The notes below the pieces were generated by a model that saw nothing but the letters and a program-made list of their open reading frames with translations, was not told the DNA's origin and searched no databases. The position numbers were made by a program, and so were the translations under genes. A stretch of 49,679 nt of DNA. It comes from Krasilnikovozyma curviuscula. Taxonomy: Eukaryota; Basidiomycota; Tremellomycetes; Cystofilobasidiales; Mrakiaceae. The first letter of the stretch is position 1, and each line of letters starts with the position of its first letter. The stretch covers positions 1 to 49,679 of the forward strand of contig MVAQ01000158.1 in the NCBI GenBank assembly GCA_014825775.1, written 5' to 3'. This document shows, in pieces, positions 44,901-49,679 of this stretch.

Positions 44901-47900
44901 GCTCAACCTCGAGCCACTGGTGTTAAATTGCCACAAAATAGAAGAGATATTAGGATATTGCTACAACGGAGAGAGAGTATAATGAAAACGAAGGGCTGGT
45001 GCGTACCGTTTCTCTAGTGAAAGTTAACGCGGCCAGACCGCCCCGGGCAAGGGCCTTCAAGCGGTTGACAATCTTTGAAGCACGGCGAGTGAAGTCTGCT
45101 TGTTCAAAGCTGCCCAAAAGCTCCATTGTATCCACACCAGAATTCATAGAGAACTCTCTGAGACGACGGCCAGAGAGCTCAGCGACACATCGAAGCACAC
45201 TTGTTTTCCCAACCCCGCTGGCACCACACAGAATCACAAGCCACCCTAGTTCGATAGTTTTGGCAATGGCTTCCAAAGAAGGCAGATGTGATTGCAGAAC
45301 AGTAACTGAAGTTGATTGCTTTTGAAGGGATCCACGAGGGATGATAGAGTGGCCAAATTGGACGTGGGTAGTGGTGATAGATGGCCAAGGGCGATCTTCC
45401 AGATCCAGGCTGCATTTGAAAACAGATTGAAAGAGGTCCAACACCGATTGACGGTCTTCGACGTTTCTGAACCTCCGCAGATAAATCATGCGAAGGAACT
45501 CGACGGGATGTCCATCCTGAAGTTCCAACCCCGACAGTCGCTGCAGAACAGCCAGCCATCGTAAAACATCTCGGAGGTTGAATTCCCAAGGACTGCCATC
45601 TCTCCCAATGTTTCTTTTGACCATGGTTTCGGAGTGAAGTTTCGAGTTGAACTGGATCATGCTGAGGAGTGTAGTGGGCGAAAGCGAAGGGTAGAGGTGT
45701 GAGCAGATGATTTGCATATCTTCGGCGCTGAGTTCCTGGACATAGACTTTAGTAAATCTGTTCAAGAAAGACTTTGGGAGACCTTTTCTTCCACCTCCTT
45801 GAGCAGTCGGATTTTGAGCGGCAAAGATACGAAAATTAGGATGACGGACGAAGGATCGACCAAGCTCTGGCAAATAGACGGTTCCACGATGATCCAGGAC
45901 AGCATTCAGACCCTCTAGAACTGCCTGTGAAGCCAAATTCATCTCGTCGAGCAAGACCCAGTCACCATTTTGGAGCGCACTCAGGAATGCGGCATCCTTC
46001 CATGCAAACTCGCCTGGTTTTCCACCCTCAACCGGGAGGTCTGAACCAAACAGATCCGCTAGATCTGTTTGATCTGACAAATTAATTCTACAGAGGGTGT
46101 TCTGAGTGGCAGCTGCAAGAGCAGTCACCAAACTCGTCTTTCCCACTCCTGGACTACCCTCGAGTAGGATAGGCTTGTGGAGTTGACAGCCACGGAGCAC
46201 CCTCATGGCGTTGTCGCTTGTGGTAGGAGCCTGGAGACTGAACAAGGAGCTCTTCATAGGAGCCGCACCTTTCATCATTCCGAATCCACCAATGGCGAAG
46301 TGTGACGTAGAATCTTGAATCTGTCGCTCGAAACCTGGAATCGAGTCTGCTTGTCCAAGGATCAGGTCGAGTTGAGAGACACAAGAGTCGTGAAGCTGGA
46401 CTAGTGATTGAGTCGATAGCCCGGCAGCTTGAGGTAAAGCACCAATACCATCGATGAAGGTCAGGTGGGCGGCATGACGCTAAATCAGGCCCAGGAATAA
46501 AGGACTCAGTATACATTTCTTGCTTGCACAGCCAGAAAAAACCACTCACGAAGACCTGATTTGGACTCATGTTCAAATTTTCCATCGCAATGTTAGAGAA
46601 CTGGACCCAAGCCTAGGGACAAGATGGAAAGCAAAGACAAACACTTAGCAACCACCAGTAAATTGGAATCACACTAGTTGCTCTGGAAGGCACTCACAAG
46701 TATGTCTCTCAGACCAACTACTGGATTCGAGGAATCACCAAGCAGCGCAGAGAACCACTTCACAAAATCCAGTAGCAATTCGGTATAGCTGGCAAGAGCT
46801 GAATGTCTCCAGGAGCTGTTGACAATTTTAACCAAGTCGTCTCTATTGTCAATGGAAGGAACCCAGATCTCTGTAAAACGGTTCCGAAGTGCGGGAGAGA
46901 GCTCCTTTTTGCCGTAATCGCCTCCGGGATTCATGGTGGCCAATATTTGAAACCCAGGCGATCCAACCAGAGTGATGTCGGCGATCTCGCTGCCGCCTTT
47001 CTCTGCAAGGACCAGCGTACGACCGGGTTCAAGCACACTGTTGAGACGCTCAAGGACTGAGTCATCAGCTAGAGAAACTTCGTCTAAGAGCAACAGACCA
47101 CCACTCTGCATAGCTTCTACAAGCGGTCCATCCTGCCATTCGAAGAGAGCAGAGGCGCGCCTCAAGAGCTGTAATCTGGACTTGAGTTGAGAAAGGTGTA
47201 GTGCGTCCAGAGAATGTTCGTTTTGTTGTATAAACTTGTCAGTTCTAACCAGGATCTCAGAAATTTCAGCTGATGTATCGTAAGGTGCAGGTATTCCAGT
47301 TTGCCCAAAAAACTCATTCAGACCGTTGATTTGCTCTGCTTGGATTTTACTGCGGTTTCTTAAGGGCCTTTAATCGTCGGGTCAGAAAAACAAGTTGAAG
47401 AGTTAGATCGGCAGAACAAGCACAAACACAAAAAAAATTGAAAAAAGACAGGCTAATACCTACCTTTGACCTCCCAGTAGATCCGAAGTCTCCATGTTCT
47501 GATGACAGTTGACTGACGTCAATTTCCTTCCTGTAGCTTCTGACAGCATTTCGCAGACAGACGTCTTTCCGCAACCAGTTTCTCCGACAAGCAGAACTGG
47601 CTCGTTGTATTTGGTGGCAGTGGCGATGAGAGTGTAGAGTCGTTGCATAGCTGAAGTCCAAACAAGTGAGTTCGACGTACTTGGTGGAAGAGTGCATCCT
47701 AGTTTGGTGAAGACTTCAGCGTGAGTCAGAGATTCCAGATTGTATAGCGATCTTTCATCCACCTGAACCTTCAGAGTGGCCTCGATAACATCCTTCACCA
47801 CCGCTTTGTCATCTCCGCGTCGGGATCTCTCTGCCAGTAGCATATAACCATGGTTTGCGAGCTGCTGGACGTCTTCAGATTGTCGCCCAGCCCAACGGAA

Positions 47901-49679
47901 CAGGTCCCTGAGAGTAGCGAAGGATTGCTTGGTCTCAAAGACTCTGCCAGCTTGCCTTCGCTTCTGAAGTTCTTGAAAGACTGAAACGATTCTCTTGGCG
48001 TATGATGGTGGAATATGACAGCGCTGGCAAATGATGGTTTCCAATTCTGCTTGAGGAACATCGTCGAAGTGAACCTCAAGAAAACGATTTCTGAAGGCGC
48101 GCGATAGAACCTTCCTTCCGCCATAAAGACCAGGAGGGTTTTGCGTAGCAAACAGCATAAAGTGTGGGTGTGGTCGGATGACTTCTTGTGTTTCTGGAAG
48201 AACCAATTCTCTATTGTCATCCAAAAGTCTGTTCAAAGCCTCCAAGACATCCGTAGGGGCCAAATTCAACTCGTCCAGCACAAGCCAGTCACCTTGTCTG
48301 ACTGCTCGAACCAACACACCTTCTTGGAAGACGAGTTTACCAGAGTTGGAATCTGAGACATAGGTACCCAGATATTCTTGGATGTCGGTGTGTTCGTGAT
48401 TGTTGATACGCACGAACCGATGTCCAGTGCGTTTCGCAAGATATTCAACAGCACTGGTTTTACCGCTGGAGGTCGGGCCTTGAATCAGGACCGGGAACCG
48501 GTTGGTGGAAATGACGCGAGCAAGATCAAAGAGCTTCGCTTGGACTGAGGGGGTCAAGACGTACTCATCTACCAATTGTGCCTCTAGAGGTCCCCGCTGC
48601 AGCCAAAATTGTCCAAAGCGGATAAGTTCATCCTCAGAGCGGCCAGGTGGAACAGCAGGCATTTGATTCAAAATAGCGTTTGGATTTCCTGCTCGCCCAA
48701 GGATATGACGCTCGGCTAGTTGCCGTACGAGAGACGCACTTGAAGCTTCCAGCGACATGCTGAAAGACATCATGAAGCCTTCCCAGAGTGACCGGCGGAG
48801 ACCATAGATTGGCGTTACGTCTGATGCAAATGTGAGAGCCCGAGCCAAAGTACGCATGCTGTAGTGAGGAGGTTGATTGGAGCCATCTGCAATTTCGCGA
48901 GTATCAGCCAGTGCTTTGGTAGAAGAATACAGCTCCGCGACGTCCATGATGGCCGGTCGGTCTGCAACCGCGGCGTCGCCAATGTATTGCTTGACAATAG
49001 CAATTAGTGCTTCTGGATCGTTGTCAGGAGGTGGAACGTAGATTTCGGTGAACCGGGCTCTCAAAGTCGGAGGAAGATCTTTTTTGCCGACATCTGTTGC
49101 TGGGTTCATACACGCAAAGAGACGGAAGTCTGGATGGCGGGGTATCGGCTCTAAGTCTCCTCTCTCTGTTAACACGACTGAGGATTCGGGACCTTCAAGG
49201 ATGCTAGTCAAGCTCTCCAGCGTCTCCGGCGATGCAAGATTGACCTCATCGAGCAGGATCCTGAAAAATGAGTGTCAAGACAATATAAGTAAGGTGCAAA
49301 GAAACAAGAATGTGTTGACAACCCACCAATCTCCGCGACGCAGTGCTCGCACTAAAGGACCTTCGACGTAAGAGAATACAAATCGACCACCACCACGTGC
49401 ATGCTGAATGTCGAATTCGCTGTATTAAGAAATAGGTGTATTTGATTAGTACGGCTGATGGTACTAAACGTACCGTTGGACTTACGCAACATTTGAGAGG
49501 AATTGATCCCATGCGACTGCGAGAACATCCCATTTGCTGCCCTCGCTATTGAGCTTCCTTCGTTTTCGAGGGGAGGAAGGTTCGCCTTCTGCACGTATTC
49601 TCTCTACATCAACTGAGGAACTGATTATAGAAGAAAATTGAACGTCAGATTACTCTAGGGGAACAGGAATACAGAGAGC
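35914..49679 (-). CDS. MDN1: Midasin (Rea1/Mdn1), giant AAA+ ATPase of 60S assembly, partial at right edge
   Basis: Midasin pulls assembly factors (Ytm1, Rsa4) off pre-60S particles; about 4300 residues in about 14 exons are in the window, N terminus beyond it. From the right: AAA2 from about 49600 (FVFSYVEG, LLDEVNLAS, then CMNPATDVGKKDLPPTLRAR), AAA3 (IQGPTSSGKTS at 48475, VLDELNLAPTDVLEALNRL, ATQNPPGLYGGRK), AAA4 (LVGETGCGKTS at 47590, LLDEVSLADDSVLERLNSV, TMNPGGDYGKKELSPALRNR), AAA5 (LEGSPGVGKTS at 46155, LLDEMNLASQAVLEGLNAV), AAA6 (LCGASGVGKTS at 45215; Walker B is WLVIDNANL with DN for DE). Then the long helical linker (44-39.3 kb), a D/E-rich stretch (about 39.0-36.9 kb), and the C-terminal MIDAS domain, motif ALDDSRSMA at 36600-36574 and IVSDG near 36262. 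The stop is at 35916-35914. No frameshift was found; the short breaks between open frames are introns. Confidence 0.96.

Noticed and set aside
35914..49679. Breaks between successive MDN1 open frames looked like frameshifts
   Set aside because: Each break has a GT donor and AG acceptor with matching phase (for example around 37480-37541), so they are introns.

Overview
The window is nuclear DNA of a fungus, most probably a basidiomycete related to Cryptococcus, Kwoniella or Tremella. The reasons are: genes dense with short GT-AG introns (about 45-90 bases, several per gene, often with CTNAC-like branch sequences), tightly packed single-copy genes on both strands, DASH-complex and Zn2Cys6 proteins, and a Zn-cluster regulator of a type I associate with basidiomycetes. 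The species is inferred only. No mobile element, virus, rRNA or CRISPR was seen. All gene models were spliced by eye; several (RCL1, SnoaL-like, GT32, Zn2Cys6 regulator, DAM1, RMD1-like, PDK1) add up to an exact multiple of three, which supports them.

Layout. 1-3066 (-): large disordered Ser/Pro protein with three SxIP motifs, incomplete at the left edge. 3353-4164 (-): Gly/Pro collagen-like protein. 4667-6218 (+): RCL1. 6518-7457 (+): SnoaL/NTF2-like protein. 7816-9521 (+): membrane-anchored GT32-type glycosyltransferase. 9522-11170: long non-coding stretch, probably promoter and leader of the next gene. 11171-15032 (+): Zn2Cys6 regulator. 15279-16165 (-): RPB9. 16517-17788 (+): DAM1 with a C-terminal winged-helix-like region. 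18029-20352 (+): RMD1/RMD8 family (DUF155). 20830-23495 (+): PDK1-type kinase. 23541-24841 (-): GPATCH11-like. 24931-25625 (-): UPF0303/DUF336. 25856-26733 (-): mitochondrial membrane coiled-coil protein. 26943-28124 (+): GEP4. 28314-30015 (-): single-pass membrane protein. 30644-32347 (-): TAM41. 32678-33451 (+): PTH4/ICT1-type release factor. 33968-34061 (-): tRNA-Ser(GCT) with intron. 34489-35481 (-): PDX3. 35914-49679 (-): MDN1/REA1 midasin from AAA2 to the MIDAS domain, incomplete at the right edge.

How genes connect. RCL1 (40S) and midasin (60S) both serve ribosome assembly. Between 25.8 and 33.5 kb, four of five genes are mitochondrial, and two of them, TAM41 and GEP4, are steps one and three of cardiolipin synthesis. 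The most unusual points are the DAM1/winged-helix architecture, a 4-base exon in PDX3, an 8-base exon in the SnoaL-like gene, a likely GC-AG intron at the end of the RMD1-like gene, a 33-residue loop inside the zinc cluster, and the SxIP motifs of the left-edge protein.
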